Assembly (NCBI GenBank): GCA_916700875.1
Contig: CAKAKS010000062.1
Location: forward strand, 16,892,460-16,956,459
Length of the DNA stretch: 64,000 bases
Direction of reading: 5' to 3'
DNA from: Sebastes aleutianus
Lineage: Eukaryota > Chordata > Actinopteri > Perciformes > Sebastidae
Position 1 is the first letter of the stretch, and each line of letters opens with the position of its first letter. The position numbers were made by a program, and so were the translations under genes. The notes below the pieces were generated by a model. The model was given only the letters and a program-made list of their open reading frames with translations, was not told where the DNA came from and did not search any database. Shown here piece after piece: positions 13,201 to 28,100 of the stretch.

Positions 13201-16200
13201 CTGCTGCCTGCGCCCCCTAAGCACCAACAGGATCTGAGAAAAGACACCAAATTGTGAACAGCATTGGCCCAGATCCTTGACAAAGTGTTAGGCCAACATA
13301 CTGCAGAGCTGAGGGCAGAAAACGGAGGGGGAGAGAACGGCAGAGCCACAGGTCACAAAGCTGCTGGCCAACGGCGCGCTAATTTGGCAGAGAGGAGATG
13401 GTTAACTGCTTGGGGATGTTAAATCTCAAGTACATGTTTATATGTTTGGACAGACAGGACAATTCAATAAATAGAGAGAGACAAATGAAGGAAAAAATGA
13501 GACAATATATGGGTGTGTAGATAGATGTACAGTATATATGGATGGATGGATGAAAAGAGCTGCAACAAGTAAAATCAGTATCAACGTCAACTTCTACTCT
13601 ATTTTGTCCTTCTTGTTTTAAGTCATTTTATTCATCTCATGAACGTGATGATTTTGATGTGTAAGGAATAGGGCTGTCAATCCATTAAAATACTTAATTG
13701 CGATTAACTGCAAATTGCAAATTTTTTTATCTGTTCAAAATGTATCTTAAAGGGAGATTTGTCAAGTATTTAATACTCTACCAACATGAGTGGGCAAATA
13801 TGCTTGCTTTATGCAAACGTATGTATTTCTTATTGGAAATCAATTAACAACATAAACAATGATAAATATTGTCCAGAAACCCTCACAGGTACTGCATGTA
13901 GCATAAAAAATATGCTCAAAACATAACATGGCAAACTCAAGCCCAACAGGCAACAACAGCTGTCAGTGTGTCAGTGTGCTGACTTGACTATGACTTGCCC
14001 CAAACTGCATGCGATTATCATAAAGTGGGCATGTCTGTAAAGGGGAGACTCGTGGGTACCCATAGAACCCATTCTCAGAGGTCAAGGGACCACTTTGAAA
14101 ATGTCCGTGCCAGTTTTTCCTCGCCAAAATTTTGTGTAAGTTTGGAGCGTTATTTAGCGTCCTTCTCGACAAGCTAGTAGGACATGTTGATACCAATGGA
14201 TTCCTTAGGTTTTCTAGTTTCATATGATGCCAGTATCTTCACTCACCTTAAAAATCTCAAGTTGCGGTAATGCATTAAAGAAATTAGTGGCGTTAAAACA
14301 AATTTGCATGAACGCGTTATTATTGCGTTAACTTTGACAGACCTAGTAAAGAACTTTGTAAACTTTCAAATAACTGCAATACAATTGTAGTCTGTAATTG
14401 TTATGGATGGATAGATGATGTGGATGAAGTGGATGGAGCTGAGGAAAATGTTAAATGACAGAGGGGAGGTGACAAGTCCTCAGGCTCTGAGGCACTCCTT
14501 ACCGCCGGTGTCCGGATCCTGGTAGTTGGGATCGAGGCCTTTGTCTAAAAACTTGCCCATCTTGTCCACAGCGCTGGTTTGGATATAATCCATGAATTTC
14601 TTCAGGCTAGCCTGCATGCAGAGAGACACTTGCTGCTGTATTATAGGGAGCAGATAGTACTCCTTCTGCCAATACAGTGCAGAACAGCACATTATAACAT
14701 AGTGCAGTATGGTACATTAACGAAGGGAAAATATACACAGATACACATGCACAAATACACTGACATGCATACTGTATTGATTTAAATTCACTCACACTGG
14801 GCCAGTATATTTATATGACTGAAACATGCAGCTGAAACCCTTGAGGATGAATAGGTTTCATACCTTAGTGTGCAGTTTGGCCAGTTGCTTCTCATCCAGA
14901 TTGGTCTGTTTGTACACCCTGGTCTTGTAACGAAACTAAACCCGGGAGAGAATAAGAGAAAGGAAATGAAGAGTTAATCCTAACACAGAGGGCGTTTGTC
15001 CTTAATTCTCTTAGCTTTTGGCCTAGATCCATAAAATGGGGCCTGCAAGATTTATTGTACAGAGAAGCTTTATCTGGTTTGCTATACAAACCCCCTCTTC
15101 TACTTCACTGAAAACAAGAAATGTGAAAGGAATGGTCTCGCTTTACAGCAGTTTAAAGACAGTTTAGAGCCTCCACTGGGTCATAATACAGCATGAAAAG
15201 AAGGTGACTGTGCAGACTGGATAAGAGATTAGCAGGGAAGCTGAACAGTTCTGTGACATTCCTCTAAGAAGCGTTTATGAAACTTCATTCATAAACCAGG
15301 GTTTTCTATAACCTTAGATAACACAAGGAACATTTACAGTAGATGTAGTCTAAACTGCCTTAAGGTGCTGCTGTTTTTTCACTTCTTTTCTGTGTTGTAG
15401 AGTAAACCTCGGTCACATGATGTGAGGCAAAACGTTGAACAAGACAATCCTAATCTACTGCACTGACCATAATGCTGTAATATACAAGTTTCTTTGACTG
15501 ACTGACTGGTCCTACGGTACCTACAGAGTACGACATATGGTTGACATCTAAGATAATTTAAGGAACACATTTTTTTGACAGTTTCTCAAAATTTATTATA
15601 AACTTTCAAAGAGGAAGCCATCACATCAGATTCGGATTTTGATCATTGCATTATTGAATAACAGTGACATGAGTACATGCAGACATACATCACTTCACTG
15701 CTGTGTAGTCTTACAACTGTGTCAAAGGAAGACTGGAATAGTACCTCTAAATATGGTACCCCTTTCTCAAAGGACTGTGGGTACTCTCTGAGCAGCCTCT
15801 CCTCCTCCAGGAACTTGGCATCATGGCCGTCCGTGGCGGGCTGGAACAGACCATAGTTCAGGACGTCCCGCAGAGATTCGGTCAAGGAGCACAGCACCTG
15901 CTGCTTGGCCTTCCACACCGTGGCATCTGGGTTAAACCGCAAACATTTCTGCAGGAGAGACAGAATGAGACAAAGCTCAGATTTAAGTTTATGGATCATT
16001 GGTTAACTGGGAAACTCTAAATGTCTAGGAATAAAAATGACTTACATTAATAAACATCTTACCATGTGAAGAATCTTAAAAACAGTTGTGGTTTACAAGA
16101 GATTAAGAAAATACTTTGACAACATAAGCAGTTAAAACAAGGTAAGAAATATAAAGGCAGCCAAAGTTAAGTGAATGACATGTAATAATAGTCATATTAA

Positions 16201-18293
16201 AAGCAAGTCAGTGAGTTGAAAAACTGATTTAAAGATGATAAAGATGTAGCCAGACTCAGTTTATTCAATCAAGACACTAGAGGCCCAATAGAAACAACCT
16301 GATCACTTTTAGTTCATCTAAACTAAGAAATAGCCATTAGGAAGTGCATCATTTAAAAACAGTACTTAAAGGAAACTAAAGGAAAGGAAAGGACACTAAA
16401 TTGTGGAAAAGCAACATTTATTCTTAAACTAGATATTTACATATTTAAACCTCAGGCTGCAACATGCCTCATTTAGGGCGAAATGATCTCTCATGTTTCG
16501 GTGGCCAAACTAAATCTGTGCCTTAAAAATGAATTGTAACTAATGCAAAGATGCTAAAATTAGGATGTTTTGAACTTTCTGTTGCAGAATGAACCACAGC
16601 AGTACATTTCACAAGCTGGAGGCGACAAAAGGGGACACAAACCATCTAACTCTCTGTCCTCAAACAGATTTACTCTATAAACTTCTCAGGTGCTTTTATT
16701 TAAATAACTATTTGAGGCCCAAAGAGGTAAAAGCATTAATTATTTCTGAAGCATAACTTTTGATGGGGCCCAACTTCTAGGTTGGAAACCACTAGACTAA
16801 AATACCCAACTGTATTAAGTTGAAACTATCTCCACCTCGACCAGCTACAATGGTAAAACACTGATACATCAATATCCAGAATCCAAAATGTTTTATATAA
16901 GTCCCAGGGGCCATCTTTCTGCAGAAACAGAACTTTTACTTTATCTGATAATATACCTGCACATTTACTTCAGTAGGATGTTGAATGTATAGACTTCTAA
17001 TTGTAATGGAGTATTTTTTAGATTGCTTTATTGGCAATTTAACTTAAAGGTGCGAAATTTGAAATTCAGAGCATATCTATTGTCTCCACAAGGCACTCAA
17101 CATGGCGATGGCTGAGCCGGCGGCTCACAGCTAACGGTGCTAACAGCACTAACAGTGCAAAAAACAGCAACACTGCTGACAGAGCTAACATTGTTTACCT
17201 GAGGGGGAACCGGAGGGTGGGTGCTACGCTTTCGCGACAATGGCGTCTGTCGGGACGGCGTTAACAGCTGTAACCGCCGTATGAGCACAGTGCAGAGCAG
17301 CGGCCATGAGCGAGCCAGTGGGGCAAGCTCACATGTATGAACATGCACTAAAAGGCACACATGGCCGGCCCGACGATGTCCTCAAAGCAAGGAGAAGCTC
17401 GGATTACAACACACACACAGTGACTTCATTCTCTACTCAGGTAGATATTACTCCCCTATATCTTTACATAGCAAATAGTTGCTTGATGCTATATCAATGC
17501 TCTGGGTATCGTATAGAGAACCTTAAAGTAAAAAAATCCGAATACTACTTCCACGCTGGTTTCATTTGAATAATTGGTAGAAGCTTGAGTATGTGAAAGT
17601 AAAACAAACATTGACCTTTTACCTAGTTAAGTCTGGGAAAAAAATATTATAAATTTTGTATATCAGAACAATATTTTTCTTATTTCCTGTCCCATGAACG
17701 ACCTTGTGTCCTCTAAAAGTTTATCTTTGGACCCCTTGTAGAGGTCACCACTGTCCCAGAGACAATCCTGTGGCAGCTGATGCTCTAACCTTTACCACTG
17801 CAGCACACGGAGGGCGTTCCCCCTGTGAACCAGAAGGGGGAGACAGCCCCAGAGTAAAGTGGGTGATTCCCCCAGTGGCCTCAGTTAGCAGAGAGGATAT
17901 GAATGGCAGTTTGGTGCAGCTTTAAGTGTCTCCGGTGGGGTCGTGAATGGCCAAATGCATAACGGCTCAGAGGCTCAGTCAGCAAAGTGGGACGTTACTC
18001 ACTACACAGATGGCTGACAGAAGGTTTTTGGCACTGCTCTCTCCCTGTCTCCTCCCTCTCTCTCTATCTCTTCCTCCCCACTCTGCCCACAGTTGTCGGG
18101 TTGTTCTCTGACCTTGAGGCAGCAGCAGAATGATTGGCCCATGCAGAGTACAGCCAGTTGCAAGGATCCCTGCCTCTTACTGCAGTACGGCATGGGCTCT
18201 TGTCTCCAGCCAATACATCTTCTAACCCAGAACATTCGCTCAGTCATTGTCACTCATGTTAATCTCTTACATACATACACATACTAGACACGC

Positions 18294-18355
<62 letters not shown>

Positions 18356-21300
18356 TACAAAGACAGAGATAAAACCCTGCACTGGGGTTGTGTGAAGAGG
18401 AGTAACATAACATTTTCTCCCTCTATTTTATTCAGTGTCTCCGTTCGCGCACAGCCAACCCGGTCGCCATGGCAACCGGTTCATTAGTGGAGCAAGCTGC
18501 TTGTTGCCATAGAGACATCCCTGTGTTCCCTTGGAGATGGGGTACTGGGAGGGTGTGCATGTGCTCGTGTGTGAGCGTGTGGATGGATTTGTGTGTTAGT
18601 GTCTATGTGTGCGCGTGTGTGTGTATGTGTGTGTGTGTGTTGCAGCAGCGTGGCGAAAGAGAGTGGAGTAAAAGGAGGGGAATGTCTAAGACTTTGAGTA
18701 TGAGAGCAAAAGAGGATGAAAAGGTGTGTCTGTCTGTTTGTATTAGATTAGGTTTCACACACACACACATACACACATACACACATGCAAACACACACAC
18801 ACACACAAGCCTACACACTGCACTTACAGTAAAGGATGCAGGCAAACACACTCTAAAATGAATCACAATCACAGCAGGACAGAATGAAGGTTAAGTATTC
18901 AGTTATTGTGCTGGAGGAATATTCCCACAGTCAACCTGAGCAATCATAATCACTGATGATTATCATAAAATAATTGAGATTCAAATCTGTGTAATAACTT
19001 TGCTTTCGGGCCTAAGAACCTTCAGATAGTTGGAGATCTTACTGAGGCAGCCATGCTGCTTATTGATCTGTATACCTCCGGGAATATGATTAATCCTACA
19101 GCTTCTAACCGGCCAGCCAATTAGCTCTCATCACAGATTCCTCATCCCCGTAAGGCCTTCAAAATGCTACTTGGTTCTGTACAGTTTCCCACAGATTCAC
19201 CCTATATCACAGACATTTATGTACTGTTAGTGATGCAAAAGTATAGCCTGTAAACTGTGCTTTATTAAAAATCATGGCTATAGTCACAGACAGCCTTGCA
19301 ACTTGATATTAACCTTAAATAGTGCACTTGCAGCTGAGTGTTTGTGGCGCCCTCTTGTGGTCCAAGAGCTTTGTGTGTAAATTAAGACTAAATGGCTACT
19401 GAGTTGTTGGTTTGTAGAATGTCTCTGTACAATGACAATATTATTTCACTGTCAAAATATAAAACTCCAAGATGTTTTTTTTCCTTCAAATTCATGTTAA
19501 CATTCTGGCTACTCGGTGCTCAATGGCTAAATTACAAAAAGCACTTACAACACCAAGTGCTGGTCAACTGGTACTCACTGTATTTCAGTGGTGGAAGAAG
19601 TACTCATAAAAACTACCACTGCAACAGTATATAAGGACTCCATTACAAGAAAAAGTTCTACATTCAAAATCATACTTAAGTAAAAGTATAAAAAAGTACA
19701 GTACAAAAGTACAGAAGTATTATCATCTATGTACTTTAAGTATCATTGACTTCATCATTGATTGTTCTGCAAGAGTGATATATTATTATTATATAGGACA
19801 ATATTTGATTTTTTTCACATTTCTCTTATCTTTATTTTTTATGTGAAATATTGTATAATATGATCTCTTTGGACCTCAAACAGTTATTTATATGAAACTA
19901 AGATATTTAGAGGGAAAATCTCTCTTTTAGAGCCAGGGGCCCAACCAGACTACTGTACAGGATTAACAACGGGCGAAAATAAAATGTTGAGTCAGACCTC
20001 CCATTCCTTTCAGCGTGTTTATCCTCATTACATCATGTACCATCCTATTTTTGTTTTACTGACTAACTGCCACTAACTTGAGTCGATGATGCACCTGTAC
20101 ACGTGGCAAAGGAATCTGGATTAAGTGTTTACATGCAATAATATCCTGTTTTTTTTAGTACTAGAGAACTAGTACTCAAGCAAGCATATCCCAGTTTTGA
20201 GAAATGGGAATAAGGATTTTTCTAGATTCCTGAAACCAGGACTCCACATGGGCAGTGGTGGAATGTGACTAAATATATTTACTCAAATACTGTACTTAGG
20301 TTCAGTTTTGAAGTACTTTTATTTTACTTGAGTATTTCCATTTTATGCCAACATTTCAGAGGGAAATATTGTACTTTTTACTCCACTGCATTTATCTGAC
20401 AGCTAATGTTACTAGTTATTTTACGTCATATCATATAGAAACATATGATCAGATTATTAGATATGGTGCATGTGGTCGGTTGGGACGGCATTATGAGCTG
20501 TAACTGCGGTGAGCTAGCCAGTGGGGCACGCTCACATGCATGAACATACATGAAAATGCACTAAAAGCACACACGGCCGGCCCAACGATGTCAACAAAGC
20601 AACGAGGAGCTCGGATTACAACACACGCAAAGAGCGTAACCACGGTTTTGCACTCTGCGGCTCATGTTACCGCAATCTAGGAAAGGGGGGAGTAAACGAT
20701 CTGCAACTACACCACTAGATGCCGCCAAATTCTACACACCGTACATTTACAGTAAAATTTAAGGATTATATGAGGACACTGCCGTGACTACTAGCAACCA
20801 TGATGTATTCGTCTGAAAGTCACCGGTTATCACGGCCACTCGTTAAGCCGAAATAGAAACGGTCCTGATCCTGTCAGAATTCTGTAGAACTTGAGTCCGC
20901 TCTCGGGAATATCGATTCTGACAACCAAACATGCTGCTAACAGTTTTAATTCAATGTTTAAAGCTTGCTAACTCGTCTGGATGGCTGGGTCAAAACGCCA
21001 CTTCCATTGCCAACATGCACACCCATATTTTTGATGACATCGGCTGTAAATGGGTCTATAGAACGACATGAGGAAGACAAAAACAGTGAATACAGGACAG
21101 TTAACAACAGTCAGGGAACAAGAGAACGAGGTGATGTTAGTTGTCGTGTTTTGTGTTAATTTGATATTGGTGTGTGTGAGTGTACGCGTGACTGTCACAC
21201 AGTCACTCTGGGACAAAGTCAAAGAAAGGATGGGTGAAAGGAAGGGGAGCGAACTAAGGGAGAGCATAGGAAAGAAAGAAAAACAAAATAATGTACATTA

Positions 21301-22135
21301 ATGCTAATAATACAGCTTTTATATAACTTATAACCATCATATGATTTTCAGTTTTACATTAAAATACTATCGCAGCTTTAAGCCCTTCTGTTTCTCTCGT
21401 GGTTTTATCATTATTCAGACCAAAAATTCTGTCTTGTCTCCTGAAGCTGTGATCACACTTTCCCACTCACATACGCCCACTCACTCTGTCCATGCTGCTC
21501 TTTATCTTCCCCTGCCTATCTCTATCTTATTCTCCCTGCTCCTTGCCTTTCTCTCTCCTTCTCTCTGGAACAGCTCTGTCACTTATCTATGCAGAAATAA
21601 GAGTCGCTCCTCTCTCTCCTCACTCTGTGTCTAGCTCTCTCTATCTCTGTCCCTCTGGCCTTTTCCTGCAGGCCAAGTGCAGGGGGACTAGAAGCCTTTA
21701 ATGAGATCTATGGGGAAATAATAACCCCCCCACTAAACATGCATACACACTGACATACACACACGCCAGCCATGTCACCATTTAAATCAACTTCCTCTCC
21801 ATATCTCACTGTCTTTCTCTCTCTCAACCACTCCATCCACCCCCTTCCTCTCTACAGCAGTTCAAGAGAGCGAATTAATTTCTTTAAAGCATTCCTGTCA
21901 TCCCCGCTCAGCCTTGTTCTCTCTGCATTGTCTTTCTCTCACTTTCATTCTCCCATGCTGCACTCCCTCCTCCTCCTCCCATACTTCCTTCTCTATTATC
22001 TATGCCCCTCTTTTAACCTTTGGAGCTCAACCTTTCATTAACATACAACCTCTCCACAGCTGAAGAGGCATGGTGGACACTGTGTTGTAGTCTGAGAAGT
22101 TCACATATCTTAAGTAGGTGCTGAAATATATATAT

Positions 22136-22181
<46 letters not shown>

Positions 22182-25100
22182 TGGCGTGTATCAAGTGTTT
22201 GTGAGGCCAAATCCTGCCTGAGGGGCTGCTGCTTATACTTCAGAGTTTGCACGACTCAAACTGTGGAGAAAAACTCATTTGTTTCACGCTGTTTAATGTG
22301 CTCGGCACGCGAACGCCAACTTGACTCCATGTGCGCAAGTTTGACAATCTAATAAACTTTCAAACAAAACTGCCTCGACCTCCCGCTGCGGCAGAATCAT
22401 ATCAACGCCTTGTGATACACATATCTGACTGTCGCTGTTGGCACACAAGTGAGTTAATGGACCAGTGCCTTTTTCATCAGCCACCAGTGGAAGAGGAAGG
22501 ATAAGTGCAGAGTACACAGGTCCACAAAAACAGCTAACTCTGAGATCCCCTCATCAACGTCACTACCCAACGTATCCTCATACAGCTGTTCGTAAGATAC
22601 AGTATCTTACGAAACGTTATTCCTAATTTTTCGTGCATGCTCCTACAAATGTCCAGCAACACATGAAAATTTCCACTGGTTACATCCAAACAGTCTTTTC
22701 AAAATAAAATTCTTCACAGGAAACAACTTGGTTAGTTTTAGGCAACAAAACTTGGTTAGGTTTAGGAAAACATCGTCGTTTGGGTTAAAAAAACAACGGA
22801 AGTTGCGTTACTTAAGTACGGAAGTTACGTGACAAATAAGTCAATGTTGACTACTGGTTTCACACAGGACACGAGCAGCGATCTCCTAGGTGAAAGTCTG
22901 TATGTTTTTGGACCCACTCATCCACCCCAACCTCCTCCCTACGCGGACTTTGTCACTCTTTATACTTCCTGGTTCACAATTAGGTGGATTACATACCAGG
23001 GCAGGAATTTCACAGAGACCATGAGGGCCATGGCTGCCATGCTCATTCAGTTTGGCCTTCTTCCCCTTAAAAGTTTTTTATTCCTTTAGGCCACAGCGGC
23101 CTTGCACTGCTCCAGCTGATTTGCCATTTTCTCCTCTGCCTCTTTCCTGTCAATGTGGTTTTCAGACAGCGTCTTTTGTTGTGATTCTGATTCGGGCAAC
23201 ATCTAGTGACACCGGTTAAGCACATAAACAGTGTTCGATTTCTAGCCTGGTATGAACCACTGGAAACTGGGCTATTTACGATGATAGTTTGACTACACCA
23301 GACAGAGTTGGTGATTTGCTGGTCAAAAGATTAATGGTTATCTACAGTTCATGAAAACTGGGCTTACTTGGTTAAAAAAGTGTTTTAGAAGAGTATATTA
23401 CATATAACAGTATTTAAATGACAATATTACAATGAAAAACAGGTCACTACACTAATATAGTCATTCAAATTCTGTTGAAATACCAGTTATATGTCACTTA
23501 AACCTCTAAAAAAAACATTTAAACCAAAAGTAGTTCTGTTTCTAGACATCGTTTGACCTGCAAAATACTAAAACGGTGCTTAGCGGGTACACTGAGGGGT
23601 TGTATAATAAGTTCCCTCCAACACAGTTTCGGTATGCCAGAAGTGTCCTGACCTTCAGCAGATAAAATGGGACAAGACATCAACTGTCACAGTGCAAAAT
23701 AACTTTCCGCATAGCACCCTGATCTGTCTCTCTCACTCTGGCGTGAGATGATAGAAACCATCCAACTGCATTTTAGCTTGACCTTTAAAAACGTACTAAA
23801 CCCCCGGGCCGTATTCATAAAGCTTTTTTGTACAGAGTTGCTCCGAGTGACAATTCTTAGAATTATGACGTTTTATGACTTTTTTTTAGTTTTAAGAATT
23901 TACCCTTACAGTTGAGACTAGATCCTAGTAAAGATAAAAGTTATTGCATCTTAGCCATTAAGACACCTCCTAAGGTGAAAAACTGTTAGGAGTAGAGAGG
24001 AGGACTTTGAGAAAATGGCAGGAAGACAGAGGTTGGAGAAATATTCTCCATACGCTGAATGACAGTGAGTTAATGAAATAGATTAAATACTAAAATGACC
24101 AGCATGGTAAATAAATGTAAGCAAATAAATACAACAACTATCAGCATGTGAATAGGCTACGGCACAAGTAGGCCTGTGTTTTCAAACTACTTTGAAAGTA
24201 TGGCTTACAAATTATTCAACATAAAATAGTATTCATAATTGATTTTTTCAGGGATCTGTACCAAACAAAGATAATTTCCTAAGTCTGTAGAATATGATGT
24301 GTAGGGCAGGACATCTCTGCCTCCTGCTGTTTGAAAATTGGAGTATGCCATATTGCGATTTTGATAAAACTTTTGATTAATTGTGCAATCCTAATTATGA
24401 TGATTAGGCCTATCGATTCCACTGTCAACCGATCTCCCCTTTTCAAAAGAATGTGTGGGGAATGTGGGGTCAACCGCACCTCCTCACTAAGTTAAAGGTT
24501 TCTGTCCCTTCCTTGCTCAGAGTTGCTCTGAGAAGTTTCCTAAATCACTCTTATGCTCGGACTCCTTGCTACTAATGTTAAGACTAGGCTAAGTTAGGAG
24601 CTCTCTTAGAGTATTCTCAGGATGTTTGTAAATACAGCCCCAGATTCTTTCCACATGCAATGGCCCAAATCTCCTCCTGACAGATGTAGCAGACTGATAG
24701 TACACACAGATCTGTAGCCCTCTCTGTCAGTGCACCAGCAGTGCCATCTTGATTGGCAGTGCCTTGAGAGAGAGCTCCCCAGTAGGCTTGTAGAGCTCTG
24801 TTAGGAGAGTTTTAAAGCAGCAAAGGTAAGTCTGACTGAAAGGAGGCAGGACGTATCACCAGATGTTTCCTCTGAGTGCTCTATGGAAACGTTTACAGGA
24901 CAGAGTAACGAACACTGACCTCTGTACAAAGGTCAGGGGGCATTAGCATTTGCCATGTCACAAAATATCCTGCAATCCACAAAAAAACGTAATGAGTGCA
25001 GAAAAGTGAGTCCATCTGCTCAATATGTGCACAAATACAGGCCTTTAATACCATGAAGATGAAGATCTTCATACCATTAAGTGCCTGTATTTGTGCACAT

Positions 25101-28100
25101 ATTGAGCAGATTGAATGTTCTCGCTTCGCTCCTTTTAATATCCTGCTTCAGATCTATCTTTATCACAACTCTTTATTAACTATTTTGAGGAATCCAAGCC
25201 AAAAAAATAATTGGTCATAATATGTTTTAAAAAAAAAAAAAAGTTATTTTAGCCCTTTCATGTATAAATTATGACAACCTCGGAGAGGATTTTGGTTTTT
25301 ATTCATCTTTACGCATTAAAAAAATAATAATTTCAACTTCTTTTTTTTTTTAAACATGAATTTTTCAGAGTTTTTCACATCCACTCGGGTGGACAGCTTG
25401 CATTTGTTTTTACAACTGAAGAAATAACAAACCAATGAATAAAATTATATATTATGTGAAAACTACAAAGTAATCCATATATTTTAATGTTGTTAAACTA
25501 ATGTGTTCACATCTATACATTTAACTTTAAGGTTGGCTTCAAACACTTGATTTTAATGTGTTTTGTGTGGTATTATGCTATGTATTTATTTTACATTTGT
25601 TTTATGTTGGGGCGTCTGAAACTTTAATGTATGTTTAAATGCTGCTGTCTTGGCCAGGTCTCTCTTGCAAAAGAGATTCTTAATCTCAATGAGTACTACC
25701 TGGTTAAATAAAGGTTAAATAAAAAATAAAAAATATATATATATTCACATATTCTAATATTGTTAAATGCAATGCAAAAGTTTGCAAGTTTTTGCAGATA
25801 TCAGATCAGTTTTCGCAATTTGTGGGTTACCTTCTAGACACGAGCCCCATTCAGCTCCTCGCTCTTGACTCCTTAGCTGAATTTAACAAAAAAATTTGTA
25901 CAAAAATATTGTTTTTGTCACAAAAACTGCAAGTTCGCACTCTAATAACATAAATCAACTGATTTACAGCCCAAAAATGTTACTGCAGATAAAGTGTTTT
26001 CAAGAACAACAAAGTCGCAGTAGGCTAATAGGCTATTAGTTAGCTCAATTGTAGGTATGTATGTGAAATACACTCAAGCTGTTGCCTAGCAACGCAATTC
26101 CGTTGAAATGAGCAAAAACGGAGCGTTTCAGACATTTAATTTTTGGTCAGTGTTGTTTCTAAATGTTAATTTCTATTCTATGTAAGTACATTGAGAGAGC
26201 TAACTAGATGATAAAACTGGAGTCCAATTCCATGTAACGTTATGTAGGATATACTTGGTGTATACTTGGTATAATTGGATGCATGACGTCCAATTTAGTG
26301 GACAGGTGATTAATCGTAACTTTCGACCGACATAAAATCAATACTTGGACATTTTAACAATTGTATTACTCCGTAGTTCTTATTTGATGTTACCAAATTG
26401 TATTTACCTGCAAGGGTCGCCTAATGTAGAAGGTTTGGTGAGATATTCCTGAGCTGCTCGACGTTTCTAACGGTTACTAACCGTCCGTCGGCCAGTAGGA
26501 GGCGGTGACCATGGTGACTAGAGTCCACTGTAGTGGTGATGGGAATTCCGGCTCTTTTTAGTGAGCCAGATCATTTGGCTCAGCTCACCAAGAAGAGCCG
26601 GCTCTTTCGGCTCCCAAACGGCTCTTCGTTTAACCACTTCGGCCTTTTAGCCAAATTTAGCGCTTTTTTGACCTATGATTTGTATGTGTGCACATATATC
26701 ACTTAAATTATTCAATTGAATTTATAATTTCCAGAATACCATAACTTTACATGTTGCTTCGTTTCCGACTGTCACTCGTCTTGTCTGCTATTCACGCACC
26801 ACACTCCTCTCTCTCTTTCTCTCCTCCTCTTCCTCCTGGTCTATACCTGTAGACCCTCAGCGCGACGCGCACCCCCGCCCCTCCCTGTTTGATGGTATGA
26901 TCTTTGTCTTTAATCACCTGATTGGTCGCACGGACGTCATTAACACAACATCCAGCCCCAGTCAGTGCCCGTGGCGCGGAGAAGATTGTCCTATCATTCT
27001 GCCTTGAATTAAAAAAAAAAAAACATCTCTCGGACGGGAACCGGCTCTCATCGTTCACTTAAAAGAGCCGGTTCTTTGAGCTCTTTGAGCTGGCTCGTTC
27101 GCGATCAACACATCACTATACTGTAGTGGCTGATGTACAACCTACTGTGCCATAAAAACCCATGAATATACAAAAAAAAACGGCATTTGAATACCACTAT
27201 GCGTGAAAAAGTTTGTCCAAAAAGAATATTAGCTAATTTATCATTATCAGAATCAGAATCAGGTTTATTTTTGCCAAGTATAGCCTACATAACGTTACAT
27301 TGAATTTGACTCCAGCTCTCTCAATGTACTTACATAGAATAGAAATGAACAGCTAGAAACAACAATGACCAAAAATAAAATAAGAACACACTAATAAAAA
27401 ATGTAAATAAAATGTCTATAATACAAATCAAGTGTTCTGGAAGTTGTAAACAATACAAATAGTGCAAAGAAATAAATACTGGATGGATATAGCCTACATG
27501 GACTGGATGATTATGAACAGTATATTAAAGGTCCCATATTATGCTTATTATCAGGTTCATACTTGTATTTTGTGGTTCTACTAGAACATGTTTACATGCT
27601 GTAATGTTCAAATAACCCTTTATTTTCCTCGTACTGTCTGCCTGAATATGTCTGTATTCACCCTCTGTCTGAAACGCTCCGTTTTAGCTCATTTCAACGG
27701 AATCGCGTTGCTAGGCAACAGCTTGGGTCCATGTTTACATCCTGTCAGCTGATGTCATTCACATACACTGCAACAGGAAATAAACTGGGACAAATTTAGA
27801 ATGTTTATGTTTAAAACCGTGTAATGGTCTATATATACTGTATATTTGTGACATCACAAATGGACAGAAATCCTGACAGCTTGTTTCAAACGCACAGTTT
27901 CTGAATACGGGCTGTGTGTATTTCTCCGTATATTGAGCGTTTTGATGGTTTAACAGTATTTATAAAGCACTTAAACCTGCTTTATAATAAAAAAGACATG
28001 CAAATATCACTTTTTACAATATGGGACCTTTAATACATGTGAAGATGTCTATATACTGTGTGTACAGTGAGTAGGATTTATATTTACAGTGACAGATATG

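Noticed and set aside
13963..14223. Frames inside the hAT MITE (also at 13995-14177 and 61674-61856)
   Set aside because: They recur only because the MITE recurs; they are not transposase and are on both strands.
17704..17925. Possible tRNA-like or coding segment
   Set aside because: I looked for A/B boxes and a cloverleaf and found no convincing fold; the 73-codon frame has no homology.
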